NCBI GenBank assembly: GCA_937926205.1
Contig: CALEYL010000066.1
Location: 40,186 to 104,185 of the forward strand
Source: an uncultured Saprospiraceae bacterium
GTDB taxonomy: Bacteria; Bacteroidota; Bacteroidia; Chitinophagales; Saprospiraceae
Length of the DNA stretch: 64,000 nt
Direction of reading: 5' to 3'
Shown: one piece after another, positions 44,936 to 54,580 of the stretch
Layout of the letters: each line of letters begins with the position of its first letter
How positions within the stretch are numbered: position 1 is the first letter of the stretch
Notes under the pieces: model-generated
The model's input: the letters and a program-made list of their open reading frames with translations, nothing else
What the model was told of the DNA's origin: nothing
Databases searched by the model: none
Program-made: the position numbers and the translations under genes

Positions 44936-46603
44936 ATGACGGAAGAACAAAGACCATGGCTTAAGAACTATCCAAAAGGCATACCTGCCAATATTGATGC
45001 CGATGCCTATCCCAACCTGGTGAGCATGCTTCAGGAATCGTTTAACAAATACAGCGATAAGCCGGCGTTCTCCTGTATGGGTAAAACCATCACATACAGC
45101 CAGTTAGACCGGCTTTCTGCGCAATTTGGCGCTTATTTATTGTCTCGCGGACTGGAACCCGGCGATCGGGTTGCCCTGATGATGCCCAATTTGCTCCAAT
45201 ACCCCATCGCTTTGATTGGTGCGCTGCGCGCCGGGTTGCTCGTTGTAAATACCAACCCGCTGTATACGCCGCGCGAGATGTTGCACCAATTCAACGACTC
45301 CGGGGCAAAGGCCATCGTTATTGTCGAAAACTTTGCCGCCAACCTCCAGAAAATTCTCCCGGAAACGCAGATAAAAACCGTCATCCTGACCAGTATTGGA
45401 GAGTTGCTGGGTTTTCCGAAAGGAACGATCGTAAATTTTGTGGTGCGCAACCTGAAAAAAATGGTGCCTTCTTTCAACATTCAGAACACCGTCAGCTTTT
45501 CGGAAGCGCTGAACCAGGGCAAAAAATTCACCCTGCCCCCCGTTTCGGGAGGCCCGGATGATACCATCCTGCTCCAATACACAGGCGGAACAACGGGCCT
45601 TTCCAAAGGCGCCATGCTGACCAACCGCAACCTCATTGCCAACATGCTGCAAATGCGCGCCTGGGCAGGTCCCTACCTCAAAGAAGGTCAGGAAATCATG
45701 CTTTGTCCCTTGCCGCTGTACCATATTTTTGCCTTTACCGTTAACTGCATGTTTGGCATCAGCCTCGGCGCCTTAAATGTATTGGTAACCAATGCACGGG
45801 ACATTCCCTCTCTCGTTAAGGCCATGAAAGATTTTCAGATTTCTATAGTTACCGGACTCAATACCTTGTTTAATGCGATGCTGAACAACAAGGATTTTAA
45901 TGCCCTCGACTTTTCCTCCCTGCGCATCACCCTCGGAGGCGGGATGGCCGTACAACGGCCTGTTGCAGAAAAGTGGCAACAGGTTACAGGATGCTTCCTG
46001 GCAGAAGGCTTCGGGATGACAGAATCGTCACCCGTAGCAACAGCCAATCCATTTGATGGTACCGGCCGTCTGGGAACCATTGGCGTCCCCATTCCTTCTA
46101 CCGATCTACGGATCGTGAACGAAGAAGGCGCCGTATGCCCAATAGGCGAAATCGGCGAGATTCAGGTTAAAGGCCCACAGGTAATGAAAGGCTACTACAA
46201 CCGTCCGGAAGCTACCGCTGAAACCATCAAAGAAGGGTGGCTTTGTACCGGCGATATCGGCATCATGGAAGAAGATGGTTTTGTACGCATCGTTGACCGC
46301 AAAAAGGACATGATTCTGGTTTCCGGCTTCAATGTTTACCCGAATGAAATTGAGGAGGTAGTGGTTGCCCACCCGAAAGTACTTGAAGCGGCTGCCATTG
46401 GCGTTCAGGACGCCAAATCAGGCGAAGTGGTCAAGGTCTTTGTGGTCAAAAAAGACGCTTCTCTTAGCGAAAGTGAACTTCTGAGCTACTGTAAAGAAAA
46501 TCTTACAGCCTATAAAGTTCCGAAACACATCGAATTCCGCACCGACCTTCCTAAAACCAACGTCGGGAAAATTCTGAGGCGGGAGTTGAGGGACGCAAAG
46601 TAG
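44936..46603 (+). CDS. fadD: Long-chain fatty acid-CoA ligase
   Basis: A 555-residue AMP-forming ligase that activates fatty acids to acyl-CoA for beta-oxidation or lipid synthesis. The P-loop YTGGTTGLSKGA, the adenylate-binding GFGMTESSPV, the hinge TGDIG and VDRKKDMILVSGFNVYP and catalytic Lys in TNVGKILRREL are all visible. Substrate length cannot be told. The ATG at 44936 is preferred; 44909 is also in frame. Confidence 0.93.
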   Translation: MTEEQRPWLKNYPKGIPANIDADAYPNLVSMLQESFNKYSDKPAFSCMGKTITYSQLDRLSAQFGAYLLSRGLEPGDRVALMMPNLLQYPIALIGALRAGLLVVNTNPLYTPREMLHQFNDSGAKAIVIVENFAANLQKILPETQIKTVILTSIGELLGFPKGTIVNFVVRNLKKMVPSFNIQNTVSFSEALNQGKKFTLPPVSGGPDDTILLQYTGGTTGLSKGAMLTNRNLIANMLQMRAWAGPYLKEGQEIMLCPLPLYHIFAFTVNCMFGISLGALNVLVTNARDIPSLVKAMKDFQISIVTGLNTLFNAMLNNKDFNALDFSSLRITLGGGMAVQRPVAEKWQQVTGCFLAEGFGMTESSPVATANPFDGTGRLGTIGVPIPSTDLRIVNEEGAVCPIGEIGEIQVKGPQVMKGYYNRPEATAETIKEGWLCTGDIGIMEEDGFVRIVDRKKDMILVSGFNVYPNEIEEVVVAHPKVLEAAAIGVQDAKSGEVVKVFVVKKDASLSESELLSYCKENLTAYKVPKHIEFRTDLPKTNVGKILRRELRDAK

Positions 46604-46627
46604 GTGGGTATTCGTAAAAGGCAAGGG

Positions 46628-46708
46628 GCAAATTGGCAAGAAGGGGCAAAAGGCAAATCGGCAAGGGGCAACCTAAACTGAATTGCCCCTTGCCTTTTGC
46701 CAATTTGC
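46628..46708. terminator. GGCAA-repeat hairpin terminator between convergent genes
   Basis: Left arm words GGCAAATCGGCAAGGGGCAA (46652-46671) pair with TTGCCCCTTGCCTTTTGCC (46683-46701) around an 11-base loop; further GGCAA copies extend both arms. It closes both the ligase gene and the T9SS gene. Confidence 0.8.
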
Positions 46709-46722
46709 TCTTTATCGATCTA

Positions 46723-47400
46723 CTACTCCTTGTTCATCATCCTCGTAACGAGGGTTTGGCCATTGCTTCCCAATAAGCGCAAATGGTAGGTACCCTGAGG
46801 TAATTCGCTGATGTTGTACCATTGTCCGTCTCCAAACTGAAATTGCTTCACCATACGGCCGGAAAGGTCAAAAACATCTACCCGTTCAACCTGCGTGACT
46901 TCTGAAATTGTAAAGAGGCCCTGCGTTGGATTGGGATAAACCTTTACAGATTCGTAACGGACGTCCAGCGTGCCATTCGGAGATTGGTTAAAATAGTAGA
47001 CCCCGGTGGCAGATTGGGTCGTATCTGCAATATTGACCAGCCTTACTTCGATTACTGCTGACCCGACTATGCCATTTGGGTATACGTGCACGTCTAAAAG
47101 GGCAGCTTCGCCGCCAAGAAACTCAAACGGCTGAGAGCTAACGGAAGGGAAAAAGCATTGATTTTTATCGCAAATGGCGCTCTGCCAGCCCTCCGTCATG
47201 GAGATGACATTACGGGTCCACCGAACCTGCATGGTTTCGTTGGTCATGTTAATGGCCTCGGAATGTCCAACGGCTTCAAATTCATTGGCAGGAACATCGG
47301 TTACAATAACCGGATTCGGATCAATGACAAAGGCATTTTGCGCAAAAGCAAATTGCGCTGAAAGAAAAAACAAACCGGACAGGAGTAATATTTTTTTCAT
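46723..47400 (-). CDS. Secreted T9SS sorting-domain protein
   Basis: A 225-residue exported protein: signal peptide (ending FAQ), a beta-sandwich of about 110 residues with no known domain (DPNPVIVTDVPANEFEAVG, a Cys pair CDKNQC), then a full T9SS type A sorting domain beginning VYPNPTQGLF and ending TRMMNKE. The start at 47400 gives the signal peptide. Likely a small surface protein of unknown function. Confidence 0.8.
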   Translation of the reverse strand: MKKILLLSGLFFLSAQFAFAQNAFVIDPNPVIVTDVPANEFEAVGHSEAINMTNETMQVRWTRNVISMTEGWQSAICDKNQCFFPSVSSQPFEFLGGEAALLDVHVYPNGIVGSAVIEVRLVNIADTTQSATGVYYFNQSPNGTLDVRYESVKVYPNPTQGLFTISEVTQVERVDVFDLSGRMVKQFQFGDGQWYNISELPQGTYHLRLLGSNGQTLVTRMMNKE

Positions 47401-47441
47401 ATGTTGAAAATTATAACAGGTAAGAAATTGATTTAGTCCTG

Positions 47442-47449
47442 CAAAAGTA
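47442..47449 (-). promoter_or_regulatory. Candidate -7 box (TACTTTTG) of the T9SS gene
   Basis: TAnnTTTG match on the minus strand 42 bases before the start codon; the -33 region is poor. Confidence 0.45.
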
Positions 47450-47514
47450 AGGGAGATTGCGTAAATCCGGTCCATTTTTTGCATTCTGGTCGGTAAGCGG
47501 ACTTCAATTCATGC

Positions 47515-47552
47515 AAAATGGGCCGCCAACATAACAGTTAGCGACCCATTTT
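47515..47552 (-). terminator. Terminator after the Omp28-like gene
   Basis: Arms AAAATGGG and CCCATTTT with additional inner pairing (GCTAAC/GTTGGC), 28 bases past the stop of the minus-strand gene. Confidence 0.75.
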
Positions 47553-47579
47553 CAGAATTTATATTTAGCGAACGCGGGA

Positions 47580-49592
47580 TTAGCGGGTTACGATAATCCG
47601 CTGCGTAGATTCGCCCAATTGCGTACGGATACGCGCCATGTAAACACCGGCATTTTCCGGGTTCCAGGTGCGGATGTACTGTCCGGCAGCATAATCGCGG
47701 TTCTGATCAAGCGTTGCTACCAATTGGCCGTTTGCATTAAGAATTTCAATGGTCACCGGTGTGGATTCTACCAATTCAAATTCGATGTTTACCGCCGAGT
47801 TGGTTGGGTTCGGGAAAACGGCAACTTTGCCAGCCAGCAGGTCTTCCAGGTCGTTGGTACCGACTAAAACACCCGATACGTTGATGTTGTCAATGTACAG
47901 GTTGTTACCCCAGTCAGAAATAACCTTAAACTGGATATTCAACTCTGGTGTGCCATCAAATGCGCTGAGGCTGATGGAATCCGTTACCCAGCCGTTTGCT
48001 GGTGGAACAAAGAAAGCATTCTGATCAGGGCGGGTTGCCAGCTGAGCAGCAGCTTTGTCGTAAACAATGGTCCAGGTGCCGCCGCAGTCAGGAGATACCA
48101 AAACCTGGAGACGGTCGCTGGAACCCTGGTAGCGGGCGTGCGAACGATCAAACTTCAGGTAGGCATTCGTCTGGTTGCTGAAATCCAGTTTAGGATAGGT
48201 CATGGTGCCAAAATCGTTTGTCGCACCGGCAGGGTTCCACTGGTAATAATTAACAAAAAGGGAACGCTCGCTTTGTCCGTATCCACCGACCATATCACCT
48301 GCAGAAGAGGTTAACTGGCTGCGTCTCAGAGACTGGAAAGTACCAGAGCCAAATTCGCCGTCAGGAATAGGTTCTTCAATGACTGCAATCGTTGGGTAAG
48401 TACCCAGGTAACTTTCGTTGTCTTCCGATAAGCTGGTACCATAAACTTCCTCTGCCAGAGCAGAATAGCTTGATGTAGGCGTCTCGTTGTTCAGGCTGTT
48501 GATGTCTGAACTGTTGCCGTTGACATCAAGAATGACAAAAGCAACCTGAGAAGTACCATTCAGTACCAATTCGTCAAAAATAACAGTGGTTGTTTCATTT
48601 GGAGCGAGGGTGCCATTCCAAACCTGGGAAGCAGCGGCATCTCCGTTAATGAGCAGACCAACTTCGAAGTTCGTAATGTCCTGCTCTCCATTATTCCTAA
48701 CGACAATTGTAGGAACGATAGAGGCGCCGCACAACTGTGTTGGCGCTACAGTCAGGTTGTCGCCAAAGGCCGCATCCAGAACATTTTCAATGGCTTGTGG
48801 CGCACTGAAAGCTGCCTGATAAACAGACTTCGTTGTATTGTCCTGATAGAAAGCAATAACTGCGATTTCGCGTTTGTCGGCGATGTAGGTTGGCAGCGCT
48901 TCTGTAAAGGTAAACACCATGCTTTCGCCGGCTGCAAGGCTGTTCAGGACTGTTCCTGACGAGCTCGGATACATGCGGCGCATCACATTGTGGAATTCCG
49001 TTTCGCCATTGCTTCCGGGTGCCGTTGCATAAACGACGTTTTGTTCAACCAAAACCACATGAAAACGGCCGGCAGTCAGAGTGAAAGGTTCTGCACTAAC
49101 GTTTGTAACCGTTGCAGTGATGGTAATTTCGTCGAGGTTTTCGTTAAGGCTGTGCGTCAGTTCGATGGTAATCGGAGTCGGCAGGCCAGCTGCATAGGTT
49201 AAAACATCCTGATTGTAGCCATAAGGACCGCCAGCATAGCCATTGGTTGACGTAATGTTCCAGTCACCGATACCGCCGCCATATTCATTGTCAGGCAAAA
49301 CACCATCGATCCAGGCAGTAGGCACGCCGCTGAGGCCGTAATAATCGCCCCTGTCGTCGACCTGGGTCGGGTTAGCCTCATTCATTGGGTCATAGCCCGG
49401 AAACGGAGCCTGGTACTTGAGCGCAACAACATTGGTCGTGTTGTCGCTCAGCAGGGCATGAAAATCTGGGTTTTGAGCAGCACAGGGAGCGCAGGAAGCA
49501 TTGGTAAAATGCTCAATGAGCACCATACGCTGAGCCTGTCCCCACAAAAACACAGGAAGAAGACCAGTAATAAGTAGAAGTACTTTACGCAT
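47580..49592 (-). CDS. Omp28-related secreted protein with T9SS tail
   Basis: A 670-residue exported protein: signal peptide (to LWGQAQ), an Omp28-related thioredoxin-like domain (about 20-260) with CxxC in NASCAPCAAQN and GVPTAWIDG, beta-rich middle domains (260-585) and a T9SS type A sorting domain starting VFPNPTN. Omp28 proteins are fibre- or surface-associated in P. gingivalis; the CxxC suggests redox activity or disulfide. The start at 49592 fits the signal peptide. Confidence 0.85.
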   Translation of the reverse strand: MRKVLLLITGLLPVFLWGQAQRMVLIEHFTNASCAPCAAQNPDFHALLSDNTTNVVALKYQAPFPGYDPMNEANPTQVDDRGDYYGLSGVPTAWIDGVLPDNEYGGGIGDWNITSTNGYAGGPYGYNQDVLTYAAGLPTPITIELTHSLNENLDEITITATVTNVSAEPFTLTAGRFHVVLVEQNVVYATAPGSNGETEFHNVMRRMYPSSSGTVLNSLAAGESMVFTFTEALPTYIADKREIAVIAFYQDNTTKSVYQAAFSAPQAIENVLDAAFGDNLTVAPTQLCGASIVPTIVVRNNGEQDITNFEVGLLINGDAAASQVWNGTLAPNETTTVIFDELVLNGTSQVAFVILDVNGNSSDINSLNNETPTSSYSALAEEVYGTSLSEDNESYLGTYPTIAVIEEPIPDGEFGSGTFQSLRRSQLTSSAGDMVGGYGQSERSLFVNYYQWNPAGATNDFGTMTYPKLDFSNQTNAYLKFDRSHARYQGSSDRLQVLVSPDCGGTWTIVYDKAAAQLATRPDQNAFFVPPANGWVTDSISLSAFDGTPELNIQFKVISDWGNNLYIDNINVSGVLVGTNDLEDLLAGKVAVFPNPTNSAVNIEFELVESTPVTIEILNANGQLVATLDQNRDYAAGQYIRTWNPENAGVYMARIRTQLGESTQRIIVTR

Positions 49593-49641
49593 AATGATAA
49601 ATTTAAGCAGTGAATGATGTGATTGTATTGAAAACCGATGA

Positions 49642-49649
49642 CAAATGTA
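49642..49649 (-). promoter_or_regulatory. Candidate -7 box (TACATTTG) of the Omp28-like gene
   Basis: TAnnTTTG on the minus strand, 50 bases before the start codon; no clear -33. Confidence 0.45.
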
Positions 49650-50071
49650 AACCATTGTATTGGAATACGGATATAGAAGAAATCAGGAGTTACTGCATCT
49701 AAGGCAAGCGCGTTTGTATTATTGCCGCTTCTAAAAGGCACAAGATTAAGAATAATTTGCCTTTTTCAGAGGGGGTAGAATGGGACTACCCTGGGCATTT
49801 CAACAAACAAACTTTAATGTTTTTTTACAAATAATTTAATATCAACAACTTATAACAAATACTGCGTTCCGAATTCCTGCAAAAATGTTCGCTACCTGAC
49901 ATAATAATATAGCCTATATCCTTAATAATCAGGACATGAACCTACTTTGATGTTAAAAGAAGGCATTAATTTTCCATAGGCGAAAGGGCATGGGCGGTAT
50001 GTTTCAATTCCCAGCACAAAGTAGAATCCGTAACAATTTTATAGGTGACTGAAACGAGGAATATTTAAAGA
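49650..50071. other. Intergenic region, no gene seen
   Basis: About 420 AT-rich bases. The only structure is a small hairpin GGGTAG/CTACCC at 49773-49791 without a T tail. No RNA or coding feature recognised. Confidence 0.5.
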
Positions 50072-52996
50072 CTATGTCAACAGCGCCGACCACAAAATCT
50101 CTGCCGGATGCAGGGCATGCCTCCCCGTTCCGTCCAGTATCTGGTGCCTGCAACTGGTGCCGGGTGCAGCAATGGTAATTTCTTCCTCTAATTTTTGAAT
50201 CGCAGGAAACAAGACCAGATCTCCAACTTTCATACTCACTTCATAATGTTCAGCTTCATACCCGAAAGAACCGGCCATACCGCAGCAGCCGGAAGGAATA
50301 ATTTCTACCTGATAATTCCGGGGCAAAGCCAAAACCCAGGCCGAAGCGCGGACATCAGCAAGCGCTTTTTGATGGCAATGGCCGTGCAAGTAAATGTGCC
50401 GGGATTCCTGCGTAAACTGATCTGGGTTGATGTTCCCTTTTTCAGCTTCCCGCCGGATGAACTCCTCCAGCAAAATGGCATTTTGGCCCAGCTTCTTTGC
50501 AGCATCGCGTTCTTCCGGCGCCACCAGTTTAGGGTACTCGTCGCGAAAACTGAGAATAGCCGAAGGTTCTATACCCACAAGCGGCGTTTCTTCCGTAATG
50601 AGTTCTTTAAAAATCGACACATTTTGCTGTGCCAGCTTCTGCGCATCTTTAAGCAACCCTTTTGATAATTGTGCCCGACCACTGTGCTTATGCCGGGGCA
50701 TGCGCACCTCGTAGCCCAGTCGCATCAGCAATTCGATAGCTTTCCGTCCAACACCGGCATCGTTGTAGTCGGTAAATTCATCGCAAAAGAAATAGACGAT
50801 CCCTTTTACCTCCCCCTTTGTTCTTTCAGCTCTTTTCTCGTACCAGGATCGCAGCGCACTTTGTACGGGAGGCAAAGAGCGTTGCGGCGCAATGCCAAGT
50901 AAACGTTTGAGGATGCCGCCAGACACCGGATTGCTCAGCACAAAATTGGAAAATCCCGGAAGCCGCGAAGCCAATGCATTGATACGACCAATGTTGCCAA
51001 ATATCCGCGCGCGGAAAGGCACCCCTTTAGACTGGTAATAATGGTGCAAAAATTCGGCTTTCAGGGTTGCCATATCCACATTGGAAGGGCACTCAGAGGT
51101 GCACCCCTTACAAGACAAACAAAGATCCATCACCTCGTGCAAGGATTCGTGGGCGAATCGGTTTTCGCCTTCCTGACTGCGGGTCAAAAATTCACGCAAC
51201 GTATTGGCCCGGGCCCGGGTACTGTCTTTTTCATTCCGGGTAGCCATATAGGAAGGGCACATAACCCCGCCGCTGACATGCGCAAGTTTTCGGCAATCAC
51301 CGGAACCGCTGCATTTTTCCGCCATTTTCAAAATGCCGCCCGATTCTGAAAAATCGAAGACCGTTTCCACTTTCGGCGCCGCCACATCCTGTAAATATCG
51401 CAGAGACTGATCCATCGGCGGAGCATCCACTATTTTGCCCGGATTCAGTAAATTATTCGGATCCCAGGTTTGTTTGATGCGTTGCAATAAAGCGTAATTT
51501 TCGTCGCCGATCATCAGGGGAATGAACTCGCCGCGTACACGCCCGTCGCCATGTTCGCCGCTCAGAGAACCCTGATATTTTTTGACCAATCTGGCCGAAG
51601 CTTCAGCAATCTCCCGCATTTGGCGAACCCCTTCCTTCGTTTTCAGATTCACGGTTGGCCGCAGGTGCAATTCACCAGCTCCGGCGTGGGCATAATAAAC
51701 TGCCTGTTGTCCAAATTCAGCCATCAAGGCCTGAAATTCAGCAATATATGCCGGCAGATCTGCCAAAGCAACAGCTGTATCCTCCACAAATTCAAGGGGC
51801 TTGGCATCGCCTTTTACATTCGATAAGACTCCGAATCCAGCCGCCCGCAGGGCCCAGACCCGACTGGTGTCCGGTGGATAAACCTTAGGAAAAGCATACC
51901 CGTAACCTTCTTTTTTTAAATCTTCGATCATCGCATCAGCCAATCGGGAAGCTTCCTCCCGGGTGTCTCCGCGAAACTCAATGATGAGTATCGCTCCCGG
52001 GTCCCCCTCGAGGAAAAAACGGTTTTTCTGTTGCTCCCTGTTTTCCTTTGTGCAATCCATGATAAATTTATCCATCAGCTCACACCCGTAGGGGGCGTGG
52101 CGCATGGCTGTCAGTGTGCCTTGAAGCGATTCACCAAGCGTTGCAAAATGGGCGCAAACCAGCACTTCTTCTGCCGGAGGTAAGGGGTCGAGTAAGAGTT
52201 TGATTTCGCTCGTCAATGCCAGCGTACCTTCAGATCCGCAAAGCAGCTTACAGAAATTAAATGGCGCTCCGCCATCTGTAAAAACCGCAGACTGCAACAG
52301 GACGTCGACTGCATAACCTGTATTCCTCCGGTGAATGGATGCTTTGGGATAGTTTTCAAGGATGGCTTTTTGTCGCTCCGGTTGACTCAAAGCCTCATAA
52401 ATCTGGCGATACAGCTTGTTTTCTAATTTGTCTCCTTGCAGCTTTTCAAAAAAAGCGTTTTGTGAAAGCGGCCCGAATGTCACTTCCGATCCATCGCTCA
52501 GGATGGTTTTCAATTCCAGAACATGATCCCGGGTGGTGCCATACTTGATGGAAGTAGTCCCACAGGAATTGTTGCCGGTCATGCCTCCGATCATACAGCG
52601 GCTGGCGGTCGAAGTATTGGGGCCGAAAAACAAACCATGAGGCTTTAGATAGGCATTGAGTTCATCCCGGATAACCCCCGGTTGTACACGAACCCAACGC
52701 TCCGCTGCATTGACTTCCAGAATGGCATTCATGTGGCGCGAAGTATCAACTACGATGCCCCGTCCAACACACTGCCCGGCCAATGATGTTCCGGCCGTGC
52801 GGGGAATGAGGGAGATTTGGTGCTCATTTGCAAAATGTACCAGCGTCACCAAATCCTCTTTGTTGAGGGGATAAGCTACCGCAAGGGGCAATTCGCGGTA
52901 AATAGAGCCATCTGTTGCATACAAAATCCGCAGCAGCTCATCCTGATGAAGACTCCCCTGTAATTCTGCCCGCAATTGCGACCATGCCTGTTCCAT
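50072..52996 (-). CDS. FAD-binding and 4Fe-4S dehydrogenase (D-lactate/glycolate type fusion)
   Basis: A 974-residue fusion. The N-terminal half is a VAO/GlcD-type FAD domain (RTAGTSLAGQCVG, GGMTGNNSCGTTSIKYG; about 20-470), followed by a GlcD C-terminal region with SGEHGDGRVRGEF. After about residue 540 come two cysteine clusters (CSGSGDCRK...CPSY and CLSCKGCTSECPS) for Fe-S centres and a C-terminal CCG-type domain with GCCGMAGSFGYE. Such proteins oxidise D-2-hydroxyacids and feed electrons to quinones. Substrate not known. Confidence 0.92.
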   Translation of the reverse strand: MEQAWSQLRAELQGSLHQDELLRILYATDGSIYRELPLAVAYPLNKEDLVTLVHFANEHQISLIPRTAGTSLAGQCVGRGIVVDTSRHMNAILEVNAAERWVRVQPGVIRDELNAYLKPHGLFFGPNTSTASRCMIGGMTGNNSCGTTSIKYGTTRDHVLELKTILSDGSEVTFGPLSQNAFFEKLQGDKLENKLYRQIYEALSQPERQKAILENYPKASIHRRNTGYAVDVLLQSAVFTDGGAPFNFCKLLCGSEGTLALTSEIKLLLDPLPPAEEVLVCAHFATLGESLQGTLTAMRHAPYGCELMDKFIMDCTKENREQQKNRFFLEGDPGAILIIEFRGDTREEASRLADAMIEDLKKEGYGYAFPKVYPPDTSRVWALRAAGFGVLSNVKGDAKPLEFVEDTAVALADLPAYIAEFQALMAEFGQQAVYYAHAGAGELHLRPTVNLKTKEGVRQMREIAEASARLVKKYQGSLSGEHGDGRVRGEFIPLMIGDENYALLQRIKQTWDPNNLLNPGKIVDAPPMDQSLRYLQDVAAPKVETVFDFSESGGILKMAEKCSGSGDCRKLAHVSGGVMCPSYMATRNEKDSTRARANTLREFLTRSQEGENRFAHESLHEVMDLCLSCKGCTSECPSNVDMATLKAEFLHHYYQSKGVPFRARIFGNIGRINALASRLPGFSNFVLSNPVSGGILKRLLGIAPQRSLPPVQSALRSWYEKRAERTKGEVKGIVYFFCDEFTDYNDAGVGRKAIELLMRLGYEVRMPRHKHSGRAQLSKGLLKDAQKLAQQNVSIFKELITEETPLVGIEPSAILSFRDEYPKLVAPEERDAAKKLGQNAILLEEFIRREAEKGNINPDQFTQESRHIYLHGHCHQKALADVRASAWVLALPRNYQVEIIPSGCCGMAGSFGYEAEHYEVSMKVGDLVLFPAIQKLEEEITIAAPGTSCRHQILDGTGRHALHPAEILWSALLT

Positions 52997-53007
52997 AAGT
53001 GCTGTAT

Positions 53008-54429
53008 TTATTCCAGAACAATCTTCTGCACCATTTGGCCATCTTCGCCGTTCACTTGCAGGAAATAGACACCAGCAGGAATTCCGGCTACCTTAAAGTC
53101 GTACACGGTTCCCCGAAAACGCACACTTTGCAGCAATTGTCCAGATAATCCAACCAGCTGAAGGGTATAATCCCCCTCAGTCGGCAGGCGCACCCTGAAG
53201 CTTGTTCCCGAAGATGGGTTTGGAAATACCCTCAGGTTCCTGCCTGCCGAAGCCGTACTGCGGGTGTCAGTTGTGTTGCAAAATGGATCCGACCACCGTT
53301 CATCCGTAATAAAATCATTGTCAGTCAGCGTCTTGAGAAATGCCAGCAAGGCCGACCGGTCTTCCGGAGTGAAACTCAGAAAACGGGGCGGACCATTGGG
53401 AACAATTCGCATTTCAGGTGAAAGATTGGGGTGCGGCTTAACGTCGTGGTCGTAATGCAGAATGACATCTTCCAGGGTCTCTATGCTGCCGTCATGCATG
53501 TAAGGCGCAGACAACTCGACATTGCGAAGTGAGGGCACTTTAAACAAGCCGGCATCTTCAGGGTTGCCTGTAACAGCGCCCAGACCAGGGTCCGTAATCA
53601 CGATTTCCAGGCCATTGTTTTTAGGGCCCATTGCAATAAAAGCGTCGGTGCCGTGGCAGGAAGCACAATTGCCGCGTTGGGGATCGAAGAAAATGGCTTT
53701 ACCCAGGTTTTCCTCCGGACTGAAGTTTGGAAAAGGTTGTGTCGGGGGCGCGCCGGGAGGCATCATTCCCCTCCCTGCATCGTATTTAGAACCAAAAGAA
53801 ACCATAGAGCGCACAAACTGAGCCAGGGCTTTAGAAACCCGGTCCGCACTGACTTCCGGCGTGCCGAAAGCAGCTTCGAACAATGGCGGGTAATAATCTG
53901 TAACCGAAAGTTTTACCACCATTTCATCCAGTGTCAGGCCCATCTCAACAGGATCCTGTATGGGTATCAATACCTGATCTTCGAGGGTCGCAGCGCGTTC
54001 ATCCCAAAAGAAATGGCCGTTGTTGTAATACCTGGCCATAGCCAGACTCATTGAATTTCGGCCTGTGAATCCTCCTAAAAATCCGCGGCTGAATTGACTT
54101 TCATCTGTAAAGCCATTGGCCTGTTGATGACAGGTCGCACAAGAGTGGGTATTGGTCAGTGACAACTTGTTATCGTAAAACAAAACGCGGCCTAAAGTTG
54201 CTCCGGCATCGGTAATGGGGTTGTCAGCAGGCGTGTTGTCCGCATTCTGAATATTGGGCGCATTCAGATAAGGAGGCAATTGAATGTTGGCATAATTGAA
54301 ATACGTTTCCGGTAATTCGAGACAATCGTTGACCAAAGGCACGAAACCCGATTTCCTTAACTGCTGAGATGTGCTGGAAATCAAAACAATAGCAGCAATA
54401 GCCGTTGCAATCAGGTACTGTTTTTTCAT
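53008..54429 (-). CDS. Di-haem cytochrome c peroxidase family protein with T9SS tail
   Basis: A 473-residue exported protein. Two haem c sites are seen, SCATCH (Cys97, Cys100, His101) and NCASCH (Cys255, Cys258, His259), in the fold of bacterial di-haem peroxidases/MauG. The C-terminal 90 residues form a T9SS type A sorting domain starting VFPNPSSG. It probably reduces hydrogen peroxide or acts as a surface electron-transfer protein. Located 11 bases after the dehydrogenase gene start, so separate transcription is likely. Confidence 0.9.
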   Translation of the reverse strand: MKKQYLIATAIAAIVLISSTSQQLRKSGFVPLVNDCLELPETYFNYANIQLPPYLNAPNIQNADNTPADNPITDAGATLGRVLFYDNKLSLTNTHSCATCHQQANGFTDESQFSRGFLGGFTGRNSMSLAMARYYNNGHFFWDERAATLEDQVLIPIQDPVEMGLTLDEMVVKLSVTDYYPPLFEAAFGTPEVSADRVSKALAQFVRSMVSFGSKYDAGRGMMPPGAPPTQPFPNFSPEENLGKAIFFDPQRGNCASCHGTDAFIAMGPKNNGLEIVITDPGLGAVTGNPEDAGLFKVPSLRNVELSAPYMHDGSIETLEDVILHYDHDVKPHPNLSPEMRIVPNGPPRFLSFTPEDRSALLAFLKTLTDNDFITDERWSDPFCNTTDTRSTASAGRNLRVFPNPSSGTSFRVRLPTEGDYTLQLVGLSGQLLQSVRFRGTVYDFKVAGIPAGVYFLQVNGEDGQMVQKIVLE

Positions 54430-54503
54430 GAATACACATTATGATGCTTCTCAAAAGGGGTAAAAGCGAAAGATAAAGTTACTAAACTTTGCTGTAAATG
54501 ACA

Positions 54504-54535
54504 CGCGCCCGACCTTCCGAAGAAAGCCGGGCGCG
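54504..54535 (-). terminator. hppA terminator
   Basis: Arms CGCGCCCG (54504-54511) and CGGGCGCG (54528-54535) with inner pairing, 46 bases after the pyrophosphatase stop; followed on the minus strand by TGTCATTT, as after the OmpA gene. Confidence 0.7.
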
Positions 54536-54580
54536 CGAAAATAATTTCCCTGTTTTTAGCAAACCAGGGTTCAATTTCTA

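Noticed and set aside
49773..49791. Terminator after the FAD/Fe-S dehydrogenase
   Set aside because: Six-bp stem without a T tract and 280 bases past the stop; insufficient support.
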